Under the pieces are notes generated by a model, which was given only the letters and a program-made list of their open reading frames with translations, had not been told where the DNA came from and did no database searches. From assembly GCF_900585905.1 (NCBI RefSeq), contig NZ_UTVH01000076.1, positions 230,033 through 294,032 on the forward strand: a stretch of DNA of 64,000 nt, in the 5' to 3' direction. Of the stretch, positions 20,539-30,141 are shown piece by piece. The position numbers and the translations under genes were made by a program. The first letter of the stretch is position 1, and every line of letters begins with the position of its first letter. Source of the DNA: Pseudomonas viridiflava. Lineage in GTDB: Bacteria > Pseudomonadota > Gammaproteobacteria > Pseudomonadales > Pseudomonadaceae.

Positions 20539-22707
20539 ATGGATATCTCGAACTTAAAAACTAGCCGATTTAAAAATGTTTTTTTCCGCAGGGGCATGCT
20601 GTTTGCGTTGATGTGGGTGGTCTTTAGCGTATTGCTATATCATTCTTCGTTCACCAGTCCTTCGCTCGTGATCAATGTGGACTCCAGAGTGGCGGAGAGG
20701 TCACAGTTATTTTACGGTAAGGACGCAGCTTACACTCAAGCGTCCAGTGCATGGCAATCTATCACGCCTGGGGAGAACAGACTTGTATTTCCTCTGCAAG
20801 GTGATTATTCATCCATGCGCTGGGATTTACTGCAAGAGCCAGGCAGTTTAAAAGTAAACGATATTTATTTTTCTTTTTTCGGGAAAAAGCAGAAGCCTGT
20901 TCCCGTCGTTTTGGAACCGCTCAATGATATCGCCCTGCTTGGGCAGATTGCATCGGGCGGAATGATTGTTACAACAGCGAATGCAAAGGATCCGCAGGTC
21001 AATGTTATCATAGATGTTAAAGCTGTCTCCCTCAAAGAAAAATTTGCAAGTGCCGGCCTGGGCTTTTTAATAGCTTTTTGCGTCATTATATGTATTTTAT
21101 TTAAGTCTATTTTTCTTGGCTTCTTGAGTCAGTTAGAAGACTTTTTTGCTCGGATAAGCCTTCGGTTGCGCGCCGACGGTTTCAAGGCATCTGAAATTGC
21201 GTGGTTATTTGTAATTGGTTGCGTTTTTTATTCGTATTTTCTGTCGTCTTTTTCCTTCTCGATAGATGACGAAATGGCGGCTGTTCGTCAGGATCCCGCC
21301 GTGTGGGTGACACAAGGTCGTTGGTTTGTATACCTCATAGAAAGATTTTTATTTGCTCAGTCTTCGATACCTTTCGCGCCTTATATTCTTCTAGTGCTTG
21401 GTTTTTCGGTGTCGTATGCGCTTATTTTAAGAGTTCATCGCTGCGTGCCTGATTGGAAAAGCTACGCACTGTACCCGGTTTTTTGTGCCTTTCCGACGTG
21501 GTGGGCCATCTCCGAATTCTACTCAAATGTGCCCGCTGTGGCATTTGGTATTTTCTTCATTAGTCTTAGTCTTTACCTGGCGTTTCTAGACGACAGTGAA
21601 CAGTCATCCAGTCCGGCCGGTGTATGGCTAAAAAATTCTGCCATTGTCTTGATGCTTTCGTGTGCTACCGCCGCGTATCAGGCGCTGTTGTTGGTCTACG
21701 TAACAATGCTGTTTGGAGCGCTATTATTTCGGTCGCGGCATCACGGCCTGAGTCAGCAGGGCGGCCAGCTCCTAAAACACTCGTTTTTGTTCCTGATGAA
21801 GAACGCTGTGTGGGTTGTGCTGTCGGTCCTCTGTTATGGCTTGATCAGCGCCGTGGCGCAACATTTTATTGCCGTCAGCAGTGGTTATATTGATAAGTTT
21901 ATAGATTACAACGCATGGTTGACGCAGCCCGGCGATGCTGTTTCAGCGATTCTTCAGGAGATGAAGAAGATCTACTCGGGGGACTCGACACGGTACGGAG
22001 CTGACATCGGCCTCGCGTCACTCGTCATCACGGGTGCGACGCTGAGCCTGTGGTGCAGGCATAAGGGTATAGCTGCGGTCAGGCTGCTGTTGTGGGCTGG
22101 CGTATTGATTATGCCCTTTGGGCTGCACGTTATATCAGCAGGTGGACCGCCGGCCATGCGCGCGATGCTTGCAATTGCGTATGTGAGTTGGCTTGCTTGT
22201 TTGTTAATGCTGTCCGTCAGGCGACGTGCTGGTTTAGTGCTCGCTGGACTGCTTGTCGGTTTGTTTCAGCTGCAAATATTTAGTGTGACCTCGCAGTACA
22301 TGGCATCGGCCACGATTACTCAGGCTCACGATCGAATGTTAGCGGCTGACATCTACAGAAGAATCGGTGAACTTAGCCCGAGCTTTGATAGAAATACACC
22401 TGTGGAAGTTGATTTTTTTGGTCTCAAACCGGTTAAAACCGTTTACGGTGATGGTTGGTGGGCACCCACGCAAGGCTCTTTTTTCGCATGGGATGTCGGA
22501 AATATTGAGCGGATGCTCACTTATATGAAAGTGATGGGGTATCAGAATTTATCCGCTCCGCCCAACGATCAGAGGATCGCGATGACACCTGTTTTCTTGG
22601 CAATGCCGGTATGGCCTGCCATGGGGTCTGTACAAAAAGTGGGTGATCGTTATCTAGTTAGACTGAGCCAGGAACCTGACCCACTCCATGCCAGCTATGT
22701 ACCGTAG
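20539..22707 (+). CDS. GtrII/GtrV-like integral membrane glucosyltransferase
   Basis: A 722-residue protein with about 11-12 hydrophobic helices. The first helix at residues ~17-35 is followed by a ~125-residue soluble segment. A large helix bundle from ~150 to 590 and a C-terminal periplasmic-type tail complete it. The segment FSFSIDDEMAAVRQ near residue 237 carries the acidic pair expected after the first core helix of GT-C enzymes. This layout matches the glucosyl transferase GtrII family, which transfers a sugar from an undecaprenyl-phosphate donor onto O-antigen at the periplasmic face. The divergently encoded GtrA and GtrB homologues are the expected partners. It is notably AT-richer than the core genes, pointing to transfer. 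The sugar is unknown. Confidence 0.7.
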   Translation: MDISNLKTSRFKNVFFRRGMLFALMWVVFSVLLYHSSFTSPSLVINVDSRVAERSQLFYGKDAAYTQASSAWQSITPGENRLVFPLQGDYSSMRWDLLQEPGSLKVNDIYFSFFGKKQKPVPVVLEPLNDIALLGQIASGGMIVTTANAKDPQVNVIIDVKAVSLKEKFASAGLGFLIAFCVIICILFKSIFLGFLSQLEDFFARISLRLRADGFKASEIAWLFVIGCVFYSYFLSSFSFSIDDEMAAVRQDPAVWVTQGRWFVYLIERFLFAQSSIPFAPYILLVLGFSVSYALILRVHRCVPDWKSYALYPVFCAFPTWWAISEFYSNVPAVAFGIFFISLSLYLAFLDDSEQSSSPAGVWLKNSAIVLMLSCATAAYQALLLVYVTMLFGALLFRSRHHGLSQQGGQLLKHSFLFLMKNAVWVVLSVLCYGLISAVAQHFIAVSSGYIDKFIDYNAWLTQPGDAVSAILQEMKKIYSGDSTRYGADIGLASLVITGATLSLWCRHKGIAAVRLLLWAGVLIMPFGLHVISAGGPPAMRAMLAIAYVSWLACLLMLSVRRRAGLVLAGLLVGLFQLQIFSVTSQYMASATITQAHDRMLAADIYRRIGELSPSFDRNTPVEVDFFGLKPVKTVYGDGWWAPTQGSFFAWDVGNIERMLTYMKVMGYQNLSAPPNDQRIAMTPVFLAMPVWPAMGSVQKVGDRYLVRLSQEPDPLHASYVP

Positions 22708-23019
22708 AGCCTAGTACGGCTGGGGAAGATTATTCGCTCGAGTCAAACGCCAACGTGAGGTATACCGACCCCAACACCTCAGGGCGTCGGTATAACTTAA
22801 AGGCTGCACACGTTATGATCGGCTGGCGTTGCGCGTCTGGGGCTTCGCAATCAGAGGAGTTTGATGCAATGCTGCTTAGTACGCTGCCTGACAGCGGTAT
22901 TGCGCGCCAGGTAGGCGCGGTCAAAAATCGCAGATTTGATAGCTCCCGTCACGACGAGGGAGCGTTGTGTACCAAGGTGTTCGAAGCTGTAGAAGTGGGA
23001 GTATCTGAAAATAAAATCT
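22708..23019. other. Convergent intergenic stretch, no supported gene
   Basis: This 312-nt stretch separates the plus-strand GtrII-like gene and the minus-strand gtrA. An open frame of 103 codons on the plus strand (22,755-23,066) overlaps gtrA and resembles nothing I know. I see no strong terminator hairpin. Confidence 0.4.
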
Positions 23020-23445
23020 TCATCGTCTACGGATATCGCCCTCTTTGTTCTCATCCGGACGCGTGAACAAAGCTTTCGATAGTAAATAGGTTATGGGAAC
23101 GGTAATCAAAATCGCAGTCAAAGGTGCCAGGTAGGTGGGGAGGCCAATTTTGTCCACCCAGACCCAGATTATAACCATGCTCAGTAGGTACTGGATCACG
23201 TAAATAAGCGGAAACAGTACCGCGGATTTGGCCCCCCGGTGGCTTTTGAATACAAAATACCGGCTCAGCACAAACGCCAGCACAATGCCTGCCACGTAAG
23301 AAATCGTATACGCTACCCTATAGCTGAAAGCGTTAAGTAAAAGTAGGTAGGCCCCATAGGTCAGGAGGGTATTTACCCCGCCTGACACCAGGAAACGCGT
23401 GAAGCTGAACGTGGTCAGCTTCTCAAACAGATCTTTAGTTCTCAA
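23020..23445 (-). CDS. gtrA: GtrA-family flippase-like membrane protein
   Basis: A 141-residue protein with four predicted helices (residues ~15-35, 40-60, 72-95, 100-122) and a basic N-terminus, as in the GtrA/DPMS family. The motif [19 protein letters not shown] near residue 18 is typical. GtrA proteins are thought to flip undecaprenyl-phosphate-linked sugar across the inner membrane for O-antigen glycosylation. Its start overlaps the end of the acetyltransferase/isomerase gene by 11 nt. It is therefore the last gene of a coupled three-gene operon. Confidence 0.85.
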   Translation of the reverse strand: MRTKDLFEKLTTFSFTRFLVSGGVNTLLTYGAYLLLLNAFSYRVAYTISYVAGIVLAFVLSRYFVFKSHRGAKSAVLFPLIYVIQYLLSMVIIWVWVDKIGLPTYLAPLTAILITVPITYLLSKALFTRPDENKEGDIRRR

Positions 23446-24391
23446 GGTTGTTCTTTTTCAATGCCGTAAACTCATCATAGTTACGGATGTAGTCTGCGGA
23501 ATCATAGTAATGGGAAGCAAAAACCAGCAGCACTGCATCGCTTGAATAGCGGTACTGAATGCCCCAGGTCATCGGCGGGAGATGGATGCCTAGATTAGGC
23601 TTGTCGAGGATAAACTCCTCGCGATTGAAACCATCGTCGGCCACCACATGAACGGTACCTTTGACGGCAATGAGAAACTGGTGACATTCCCGATGAGCAT
23701 GTTCGCCGCGTGTTTCCGCAGTCGGGACGTCATAGACCAGAAAGTAGCGTTCAGCCTTGAACGGAATGGCTCGATCAAACTCGCCAACCGACAGGCTTCC
23801 GCGGATGTCTGTTACCTCAGTCAGTGCATGCAGGGTCACGTTGTCAACGGTGGTGGTTTGTACGGTTTGAGCAGCGAGGGGGGGCTTGCTGTCCTTGCCG
23901 TTGTCAGGCTTTGCATTGACATAGCCGATGATTTTAGCGGGGTTGCCCACTACTATCGCATTAGGCGGTACTGATCGGGTAACGACTGCTCCGGCTCCCA
24001 CCATTGCATTCGACTCAATCGTTATGCCCGGTAATATCGTTGCGTTGGCGCCGAGTGATGCGCCTTTACGGATCACCGTTTTTGAAAATGCTTCCGGGTA
24101 CACCTTGCTTCTGGGGAAGCGATCATTAGTGAACGTCACGTTAGGACCGATGAACACGTCATCTTCGATCTCTATGCCGTCCCAGATCTGCACGCCGCAC
24201 TTGATGGTGACACGGTCGCCGATAATTACATCATTTTCGATGAAAACCTGATCGCAAACGTTGCAGTCTTTACCCAGTACGGCAGAGGGCAGTATGTGGG
24301 TGAACGCCCAGACGCGTGTGCCTTTGCCGATATTCTGGCTTTCGCACAGCGCGTGCGAGTGAACGAAAAAGTCACTTGCTGATTCAGTCAT
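23435..24391 (-). CDS. WxcM-like bifunctional sugar N-acetyltransferase / 3,4-ketoisomerase
   Basis: A 318-residue two-domain protein. Residues ~1-160 form a left-handed beta-helix acyltransferase (hexapeptide repeats such as [16 protein letters not shown] and [25 protein letters not shown]). Residues ~180-312 form a FdtA-type cupin with [18 protein letters not shown], the active-site His cluster of dTDP-4-keto-6-deoxyglucose 3,4-ketoisomerases. WxcM of Xanthomonas has the same fusion and works in dTDP-3-acetamido-3,6-dideoxyhexose synthesis. No aminotransferase or rmlAB is nearby, so the other pathway steps must be elsewhere. It is translationally coupled to the gtrB-like gene (ATGA overlap) and to gtrA. 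Confidence 0.8.
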   Translation of the reverse strand: MTESASDFFVHSHALCESQNIGKGTRVWAFTHILPSAVLGKDCNVCDQVFIENDVIIGDRVTIKCGVQIWDGIEIEDDVFIGPNVTFTNDRFPRSKVYPEAFSKTVIRKGASLGANATILPGITIESNAMVGAGAVVTRSVPPNAIVVGNPAKIIGYVNAKPDNGKDSKPPLAAQTVQTTTVDNVTLHALTEVTDIRGSLSVGEFDRAIPFKAERYFLVYDVPTAETRGEHAHRECHQFLIAVKGTVHVVADDGFNREEFILDKPNLGIHLPPMTWGIQYRYSSDAVLLVFASHYYDSADYIRNYDEFTALKKNNLEN

Positions 24392-25323
24392 TGCCTACCT
24401 TCGTAGCTTTCAATGCTCATTGGGATAGCCAATGGGCGTTTCTTGGTATTTTCATAAGTGCGCCAGGCATAAGAGCCAACGATGCCTAGGCCCATAAGAT
24501 TTGCGCACCCAAGAAAGGTCACGGTGAGCATGATCATTGCGTAGCCTGGCACTTGAATCATGCCATTGATCTTTGCAAAGGCTACGACTATCCCCAAGAG
24601 CGCCGCCAAACTCGCACCAATACCGCCAACGCGCGTCAGAACGCGAATGGGCAGGTCGGTAAAAGAAAACACGCTGTCCATAAGGTAGTTGACCTTCTTG
24701 CGCAAGGTCCATGCAGATTTTCCATGCTCACGCTGGATGCGGGTATAAGTAATGCATTTGCGGCGATAGCCTAGCCAGAAAATTTGTGCGATCAGTGAGC
24801 TATGGCGTTCCTCCAGCGTCAGCAAGGTATCGCGGAACGCAAGATTGCAGCCAAACATGTCTACGCCGCCAGGTGGTATTTCCGGCACCACGTAACGACG
24901 ATAGAAGCCCCAGAAAAGCCGAGATGCAATGCGTGACAGCAGTGGGTCATCTCGACCTTCACGTGCTCCGACCACCACATCTATCGGTTCTGTGCGCAGG
25001 ATCCGGTCCATGGCCTCGACCAGTTCCGGAGGCTCTTGCAGGTCGGCAGCCATCACCGCGAAGCGGCTGCCGGAACCGTGTTGGAGACCCGTGCGGATGG
25101 CCATGAAGGATCCGAAGTTCTTCGACAGCAGAATCAGCTTGGAGACGAAACTTTGCGATGGGAGCGCATCTCTCAGCAGCTCAAAACACCGGTCGGGACT
25201 GCCGTCTATGACGAATACAACCTCGAGCGCGCCCTCAAGTTTACTGTTTAAGCCAGTCACTGCCTTCAGCAGATCCGGGATCGATCCCTCGTTTTTGTAA
25301 ACCGGTATGACGAGCGTGAGCAA
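24388..25323 (-). CDS. gtrB: GtrB-like family 2 glycosyltransferase (undecaprenyl-phosphate glycosyltransferase)
   Basis: A 311-residue GT2 enzyme. The N-terminus [14 protein letters not shown] is followed by VFVIDGSPD (the DGS/DD-type motif near residue 38). [10 protein letters not shown] near 95 holds the catalytic acidic cluster, and [13 protein letters not shown] near 215 is the usual loop of the dolichol-phosphate mannosyltransferase group. Two C-terminal helices (~232-255 and ~265-290) anchor it in the inner membrane. Such enzymes load a sugar onto undecaprenyl phosphate for GtrA to flip and GtrII to transfer. It is first in the minus-strand operon; its promoter should lie in the 281-nt gap shared with wbpM. 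Confidence 0.85.
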   Translation of the reverse strand: MLTLVIPVYKNEGSIPDLLKAVTGLNSKLEGALEVVFVIDGSPDRCFELLRDALPSQSFVSKLILLSKNFGSFMAIRTGLQHGSGSRFAVMAADLQEPPELVEAMDRILRTEPIDVVVGAREGRDDPLLSRIASRLFWGFYRRYVVPEIPPGGVDMFGCNLAFRDTLLTLEERHSSLIAQIFWLGYRRKCITYTRIQREHGKSAWTLRKKVNYLMDSVFSFTDLPIRVLTRVGGIGASLAALLGIVVAFAKINGMIQVPGYAMIMLTVTFLGCANLMGLGIVGSYAWRTYENTKKRPLAIPMSIESYEGRQ

Positions 25324-25604
25324 GCTAATTTCCTTTCAGATTGATGGACCGCGGTGAGCGCGCGGTCGACTTCCTGTTCCGTGGTGCAGGGGAGCTGGGC
25401 AATGATCTTACCTGATAGCGCACATTTCGGTCATCAGGGAGCGCTACATCACTTAGGATGTTGCTGATGGCGGGCAATTTCCACCCCGCCTGGCATGCAT
25501 TTGCGTCAGCGTTCTGTCATGAAATTGTTACACGACGCATTTTTAAGGATGCTTGCTGCCACGAGTTATCTACAATGAGTTACGCATCGCGGGCACAATG
25601 AGGG

Positions 25605-27602
25605 ATGATGAAAACGCTACGGTTGAAACTGCTCGGCCTGTCACGCAAGAAAAAACGCATCGTGCAGGTTGCGGCCGACATTGTGTTGATCTGGATAGCA
25701 TTGGTGTTGGCCTTTGTCGTTCGCCTGGGCTTTGAAGAGGCTTATCTTCCGATCTCGGTCCACCTCTGGTTATTTGCCACCGCGCCGCTGATGACCATCC
25801 CGATTTTCATCCGGTTCGGCATGTACCGCGCTGTGATGCGTTATTTTGGCAATGATGCGCTGATCACCATCGTCAAGGCGGTCAGCCTCTCTGCGCTGCT
25901 GCTGGCGCTGGTTGTTTACTGGTACAGCGATCACGAGGTCGTTGTGCCCCGGTCGATCGTTTTCAATTACTGGTGGCTCAGCCTTGTAATGACCGGCGGT
26001 CTGCGCCTGGTCATGCGCCAGTATTTCCTCGCGGAAGGGCTGACGACAACCAGGCGCGCGCCGTTCGCCTCACGCCACGACGGCGTCCCCAAGGTGGCCA
26101 TCTATGGCGCGGGTGCCGCTGGCAATCAGCTGGTCGCTGCCTTGCGCATGGGTCGACTGATGCGTCCGGTGGCCTTCATCGATGATGATGAAACCCTCAG
26201 CCGACGCGTCATTGCCGGCATGCAGGTTTACAAATCCAAATACATTCAACGGATGATCGAGGCTACGGGTGCCGAGGAGATCCTGCTGGCCATTCCGTCG
26301 GCGAGCCGCGTGCGCCGCCGCGAGATTCTCGAGTATCTGGAAGGCTATCCACTGCACGTGCGCAGCGTTCCAGGCTTCATGGATCTGGCCAGCGGCAGGG
26401 TGAAAGTCGATGACATTCAGGAAGTCGACATAGCCGACCTGCTCGGCCGCGACACGGTGCCTGCGCAGGCAGATCTGCTTGAGCGCTGCATAGCCGGGAA
26501 GGTCGTGCTGGTGACGGGTGCAGGCGGGTCCATAGGCTCCGAGCTGTGCAGGCAGATCATGGGTCTGGGACCCACAACGCTGCTGATGTTCGAGCACAGC
26601 GAATTCAATCTGTACAGCATCATGAGCGAGCTGGAGGAGCGGGCCACCCGTTTATCGGTGCCTGTGCAGCTGTTGCCAGTGCTGGGCTCTGTGCGCAATG
26701 CCGGGAAATTGCTTGAAGTGATGCGCGCCTGGAAGGTCGATACGGTTTATCACGCGGCTGCGTACAAGCATGTGCCCATGGTTGAGCACAACATTGCCGA
26801 AGGTATCCTCAACAATGTAATGGGTACTTTGAATACCGCTCAAATGGCGATACAGGCGGGAGTCGGCAACTTTGTACTGGTGTCGACCGACAAGGCTGTG
26901 CGGCCCACCAATGTGATGGGCAGCACGAAAAGGCTTTCCGAGATGGTGTTGCAGGCCTTGAGCCGAGAAAGCGCTCCGGTCCTGTTCGGCGCAGCGGACA
27001 ATGTGCCTTGCCTGAGCAAGACCCGGTTCACCATGGTCAGGTTCGGTAATGTGCTGGGCTCGTCTGGCTCGGTCATTCCGGTGTTCCACCGCCAGATCAA
27101 GGCAGGTGGCCCCATTACGGTGACTCACCCCAATATCACCCGTTATTTCATGACCATTCCCGAAGCTGCGCAACTCGTGATCCAGGCCGGGTCCATGGGG
27201 CAGGGCGGCGACGTGTTCGTGCTGGATATGGGCGAACCGGTGAAAATAGTGGCGCTGGCGGAGAAGATGGTTCATCTCTCGGGGCTGAGCGTGCGCTCGG
27301 AACACAATCCGTATGGTGATATCGCGCTGGAGTTCACAGGCCTGAGGCCAGGTGAGAAGCTGTATGAAGAGCTGCTGATCGGTGATGACGTGTCGGCCAC
27401 CCGTCACCCCATGATCATGAGTGCTCATGAGGAGTACTACCCGTGGGAAATCCTCAAAGGGCATATCAGAGAACTGCTTGCGTCGCTGGAAGACGATGAT
27501 TACGACATGGTTCGTAAAAATCTCAGGCGTATCGTCAGCGGCTACAACCCCGATGGCGAAATTGTCGACTGGTTTCATCTGCAGCAGCGCAAGCCTGGCT
27601 GA
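25605..27602 (+). CDS. wbpM: WbpM-type membrane nucleotide-sugar 4,6-dehydratase
   Basis: A 665-residue enzyme. Four N-terminal helices (residues ~15-125) precede a CoA-binding-like Rossmann domain (VAIYGAGAAGNQLVAAL near 163). The catalytic SDR domain from ~285 carries VTGAGGSIGSELCRQI near 302 and an active-site segment with SMGQGG-type and PGEKLYEELL motifs. WbpM of P. aeruginosa is a UDP-GlcNAc C4,C6-dehydratase required for B-band O-antigen and FucNAc/QuiNAc precursors. The start may be either of two consecutive ATGs (25605 or 25608), both after GAGGG. It is encoded at the end of the O-antigen patch, divergent from gtrB. Confidence 0.92.
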   Translation: MMKTLRLKLLGLSRKKKRIVQVAADIVLIWIALVLAFVVRLGFEEAYLPISVHLWLFATAPLMTIPIFIRFGMYRAVMRYFGNDALITIVKAVSLSALLLALVVYWYSDHEVVVPRSIVFNYWWLSLVMTGGLRLVMRQYFLAEGLTTTRRAPFASRHDGVPKVAIYGAGAAGNQLVAALRMGRLMRPVAFIDDDETLSRRVIAGMQVYKSKYIQRMIEATGAEEILLAIPSASRVRRREILEYLEGYPLHVRSVPGFMDLASGRVKVDDIQEVDIADLLGRDTVPAQADLLERCIAGKVVLVTGAGGSIGSELCRQIMGLGPTTLLMFEHSEFNLYSIMSELEERATRLSVPVQLLPVLGSVRNAGKLLEVMRAWKVDTVYHAAAYKHVPMVEHNIAEGILNNVMGTLNTAQMAIQAGVGNFVLVSTDKAVRPTNVMGSTKRLSEMVLQALSRESAPVLFGAADNVPCLSKTRFTMVRFGNVLGSSGSVIPVFHRQIKAGGPITVTHPNITRYFMTIPEAAQLVIQAGSMGQGGDVFVLDMGEPVKIVALAEKMVHLSGLSVRSEHNPYGDIALEFTGLRPGEKLYEELLIGDDVSATRHPMIMSAHEEYYPWEILKGHIRELLASLEDDDYDMVRKNLRRIVSGYNPDGEIVDWFHLQQRKPG

Positions 27603-27942
27603 AACTCGACCAAACGAATGACGCACCTGACAGGCCTGATTTCCGTGAGGTCGGGTATACCCGTGCGTTGTTGGTTTTTCAGTCCAGATTTATGTTTTTT
27701 CTGGCTTCAGGTAGTTTCGCCCAATTGGATGTGTGGTCAGGGCGACGATTGTTGACTGTTTTTTTGACAACTTCAATTCAATAGCTGTGTCATTTTATGT
27801 GCACTACTACTCCGGCTGATTACCATTATCCGTGTAATGAAAAGACACGCTTGGCCGTGTTGACGACGCGCCGGTGTGCGCTAAGTTTTAAAAGCGACAC
27901 AAGAATGTTGCTTTTCAATCACTGATATACGGAGTAATCCTG
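27603..27942. other. Intergenic stretch between wbpM and the comEA-like gene
   Basis: 340 nt, AT-rich in its central part (27,690-27,840). I see a short palindrome CGGGTATACCCG near 27,652-27,663 but no gene. It presumably carries the promoter of the comEA-like gene. Confidence 0.4.
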
Positions 27943-28275
27943 ATGCCTAGAACATTTCTGTCTTCCCTGATTTTCGCGCTGCTGGCCACTGTCTCGGTCG
28001 CGACCAGTGCAGCACCCGCTCCGGCAGCTAAAATGGAGGACTCCATGAGTGCGCCGATGATGCATGGCAATATGATGGGCAAGGTCAACATCAATACCGC
28101 CGATGCGAACACCCTGCAGAAAGAACTTTCCGGGATTGGCAAGAGTAAGGCAGCTGCTATTGTGGCTTATCGTGAAGCCAATGGAACATTCACGTCAGTC
28201 GATGAGTTGATTGAGGTCAAAGGCATTGGTAAATCGCTGCTCGACAAGAACAAAGATAAACTTGCTGTGGAGTAA
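27943..28275 (+). CDS. ComEA-like secreted helix-hairpin-helix protein
   Basis: A 110-residue protein. A signal peptide is readable (residues 1-23, SVATSAAPA cleavage region) followed by a Met- and Ala-rich linker. A helix-hairpin-helix DNA-binding domain occupies residues ~47-108, with VNINTADANTLQKELSGIG and LIEVKGIGKSLLDKN. The family includes ComEA, the periplasmic DNA receptor of transformation. Many small Pseudomonas members have no proven role in competence. It is commonly encoded right after wbpM in pseudomonads. Confidence 0.9.
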   Translation: MPRTFLSSLIFALLATVSVATSAAPAPAAKMEDSMSAPMMHGNMMGKVNINTADANTLQKELSGIGKSKAAAIVAYREANGTFTSVDELIEVKGIGKSLLDKNKDKLAVE

Positions 28276-28292
28276 TTGACAGCCTGTTTGAT

Positions 28293-28317
28293 GTTGGCCG
28301 ATGAAACATCGGCCAAC
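28293..28317 (+). terminator. Hairpin after the comEA-like gene
   Basis: GTTGGCCGATG / AAA / CATCGGCCAAC, a perfect 11-bp stem starting 17 nt after the stop codon. There is no T-run behind it, so it may act as a weak or factor-aided terminator. Confidence 0.5.
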
Positions 28318-28391
28318 TAAGGGGCTATAACATTCAGCATTGGTCTGGCCCGCACCGCTTTTACCTTCCTGCCACTGGGTTCAACACCCGT

Positions 28392-28415
28392 TAAATTTTC
28401 ATTCCTCGCTCACGT
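28392..28415 (+). promoter_or_regulatory. Iron-starvation (PvdS) box upstream of the GNAT gene
   Basis: TAAAT, a 16-nt spacer and CGT match the iron-starvation box recognised by PvdS exactly. It lies 36 nt before the acetyltransferase ATG. This places that gene in the PvdS regulon. Confidence 0.85.
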
Positions 28416-28451
28416 TTTATGGAAGAACCCTGACATTCGTGAGCCCCGAGT

Positions 28452-29075
28452 ATGCCTCATTCATCCCCTGTGACGACCACGCCGCTGGTTCGCCCGAGCA
28501 AGCCAGTTGGCGAGGTTTACCGCCGCTTCGACGCCAGCCTGGGCGTCTGGTTTTCCTTGCGCACGCTTGATCTGGAGCAGGACCTGCAACGGTTCAGCCG
28601 CTGGCAGAACAGTGCGCGGGTCATGGCGTTCTGGCAGGAGGGCGGTACGCCGCAGCAGCACCATGTGTACTTGCAGAAACAGGCGGATGACCCCCACACG
28701 CTAACGTTGATCGGCTGTTTCGACGATGAACCCTTTGCCTATTTCGAGGCCTACTGGGCGCTGGAGGACCGCATCGCGCCGTTTTGCAGCCCGGGGCATT
28801 ACGATCGGGGTATTCATATGCTGGTAGGTGAGGAACGTCATCGCGGCCCGCACAAAGTGGCCAGTTGGTTATCCGCCCTGGCTCACTACCTGTTTATCGA
28901 TGAGCCACGTACGAACCGGTTGGTTTCCGAGCCTCGGGCGGATAACGAAAAAATGATTGAGTATCTGCAGGTTCAGGGCTTCGTGCGAGAAAAAGACTTC
29001 GATTTCCCGCACAAGCGTGCGGCATTGATGACGCTCGATCGGCAGCGCTTTTTCGAGCAGTGCGCCTGGCTCTAG
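28452..29075 (+). CDS. Siderophore-type GNAT N-acetyltransferase (IucB/PvdYII-like)
   Basis: A 207-residue protein of the Acetyltransf_8 group. This group also holds IucB of aerobactin, RhbD, and the PvdYII hydroxyornithine acetylases of some pseudomonads. Typical segments are RFSRWQNSARVMAFWQEGG near residue 47, the IGCFDDEPFAYFEAYW strand and the acetyl-CoA region MLVGEERHRGPHKVASW near 122. A perfect PvdS box in front and its location beside pvdS assign it to pyoverdine synthesis. The likely role is acylation of N5-hydroxyornithine before incorporation by an NRPS. The ornithine hydroxylase PvdA is not in the window. Formyl transfer is less likely because PvdF is a different fold. Confidence 0.75.
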   Translation: MPHSSPVTTTPLVRPSKPVGEVYRRFDASLGVWFSLRTLDLEQDLQRFSRWQNSARVMAFWQEGGTPQQHHVYLQKQADDPHTLTLIGCFDDEPFAYFEAYWALEDRIAPFCSPGHYDRGIHMLVGEERHRGPHKVASWLSALAHYLFIDEPRTNRLVSEPRADNEKMIEYLQVQGFVREKDFDFPHKRAALMTLDRQRFFEQCAWL

Positions 29076-29129
29076 CTGCAGGTGCTGGCCTGTCGCAGCA
29101 TTTGCGTCAGGCCATTCATCCCGGCCGGC

Positions 29130-29675
29130 TTAATTGCGCACCGCGCGCGCTTCATGCAGGGAAACCTTGCGGCAGTGCACCAATGCATCACGGATCATGA
29201 AGTTGACCAGCGTCGGCGACACGCCCAGCTCTTTGGCGATGTCTTTCTGCGCAACGCCGTGCAGGCGGTACATTTCGAAGGCATAGCGCGTGCGGCTGGG
29301 CAGCTCGCCGAGCGCGTCGGCGATGGTTTCCAGGGTGGTGAAATTGATGTGCGAGATTTCAGGGGACGCGCCGTGGATGACCACGTTGAGTCCCTCTTCC
29401 TCGGGGCCAGAGTATTTCTGCTCCAGCGCCTGTTTGCGGTAATGATCGATCGCCAGATTGCGCACGATCTGAAACAGATAGCTGAGCTGGGCCTTGATGG
29501 ATGACGTGATCTGGGGAGCGGACTGCAGTCTGAAGAAAGCGTCCTGTACAACATCTTCGGCTCTTGAGCGACACCCGGTAATGCGGGCAGCGATCTTGAC
29601 CAGGATCAGACGGTTATCGACGAACGCCTGGAGTAACGGTGAATCGCACGTACTTGTGGACAATTGTTCCGGCAT
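29130..29675 (-). CDS. pvdS: PvdS, iron-starvation extracytoplasmic-function sigma factor
   Basis: A 181-residue ECF sigma factor that directs pyoverdine transcription at iron-starvation boxes. Region 2 contains RAEDVVQDAFFRLQ near residue 40 and region 4 the helix-turn-helix VAQKDIAKELGVSPTLVNFMI near 145. The N-terminus MPEQLSTSTCDSPLLQAFVD follows the P. aeruginosa PvdS pattern. The ATG at 29675 has AAGGTG about 6 nt upstream; a GTG three codons earlier is less likely. A Fur box lies 78 nt upstream, giving the classical Fur-PvdS cascade. It is convergent with the acetyltransferase gene. Confidence 0.96.
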   Translation of the reverse strand: MPEQLSTSTCDSPLLQAFVDNRLILVKIAARITGCRSRAEDVVQDAFFRLQSAPQITSSIKAQLSYLFQIVRNLAIDHYRKQALEQKYSGPEEEGLNVVIHGASPEISHINFTTLETIADALGELPSRTRYAFEMYRLHGVAQKDIAKELGVSPTLVNFMIRDALVHCRKVSLHEARAVRN

Positions 29676-29752
29676 GGAAGTCACCTTGCAGCAATGGGCA
29701 GCTGAAGCTTGGTAGGGAACCCCCTACACACGGTGCAACAAATTAGGCTGGA

Positions 29753-29767
29753 TGATAATTATTGTCA
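29753..29767. promoter_or_regulatory. Fur box in the pvdS/mbtH gap
   Basis: TGATAAT-T-ATTGTCA matches the 7-1-7 Fur consensus TGATAAT-N-ATTATCA at 13 of 14 positions. It lies between the divergent pvdS and mbtH-like genes, about 78 nt from the pvdS start. It should confer iron repression on pvdS. Confidence 0.75.
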
Positions 29768-29841
29768 ATTGAGAAATATATCTATTGGTGTATTTATCTC
29801 GATACCACCGCGCTGGCGCCTGCCCTCCGTTGCTCGGCCGC

Positions 29842-29865
29842 TAATTATTTCTCGACGCCATCCGT
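29842..29865 (+). promoter_or_regulatory. Iron-starvation (PvdS) box upstream of the mbtH-pvdG-pvdL run
   Basis: TAATT, a 16-nt spacer and CGT, one mismatch from the TAAAT-N16-CGT consensus. It lies 55 nt before the MbtH-like start. It probably drives the mbtH, pvdG and pvdL genes together. Confidence 0.7.
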
Positions 29866-29920
29866 TCTCCATGGTGACAGCCCAGGCCACAGGCCGGGCT
29901 CCTTGCCGCAGGAGAACGAC

Positions 29921-30139
29921 ATGGTATTTGATCGCGAAGACCTCACCTTTCAGGTGGTGTGCAACCACGAAGAGCAGTACTCCATCTGGCCGGATTACAA
30001 GGCCATCCCTGAAGGCTGGCGTGCCGTGGGCATGAAGGGCTTGAAGAAGGAGTGCCTGGCCTATATCGAGCAGCACTGGACCGACATGCGCCCCTTGAGT
30101 CTGCGTCAGCAGATGGACCAGGACAAAGTGGTGGCCTGA
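29921..30139 (+). CDS. MbtH-like NRPS accessory protein
   Basis: A 72-residue MbtH-family protein. Signatures are [19 protein letters not shown] (residues ~15-33) and TDMRPLSLR near 57. MbtH proteins bind adenylation domains and are needed for their solubility or activity. The frame is open further upstream, but the ATG at 29921 has GGAG 6-7 nt before it and gives the family length. The P. aeruginosa equivalent in the pyoverdine locus is PA2412. The next gene starts 2 nt after the stop. Confidence 0.95.
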   Translation: MVFDREDLTFQVVCNHEEQYSIWPDYKAIPEGWRAVGMKGLKKECLAYIEQHWTDMRPLSLRQQMDQDKVVA

Positions 30140-30141
30140 AC

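Noticed and set aside
22755..23066. 103-codon plus-strand frame between the GtrII-like gene and gtrA
   Set aside because: No family resemblance, no good ribosome site, and it overlaps the end of gtrA.
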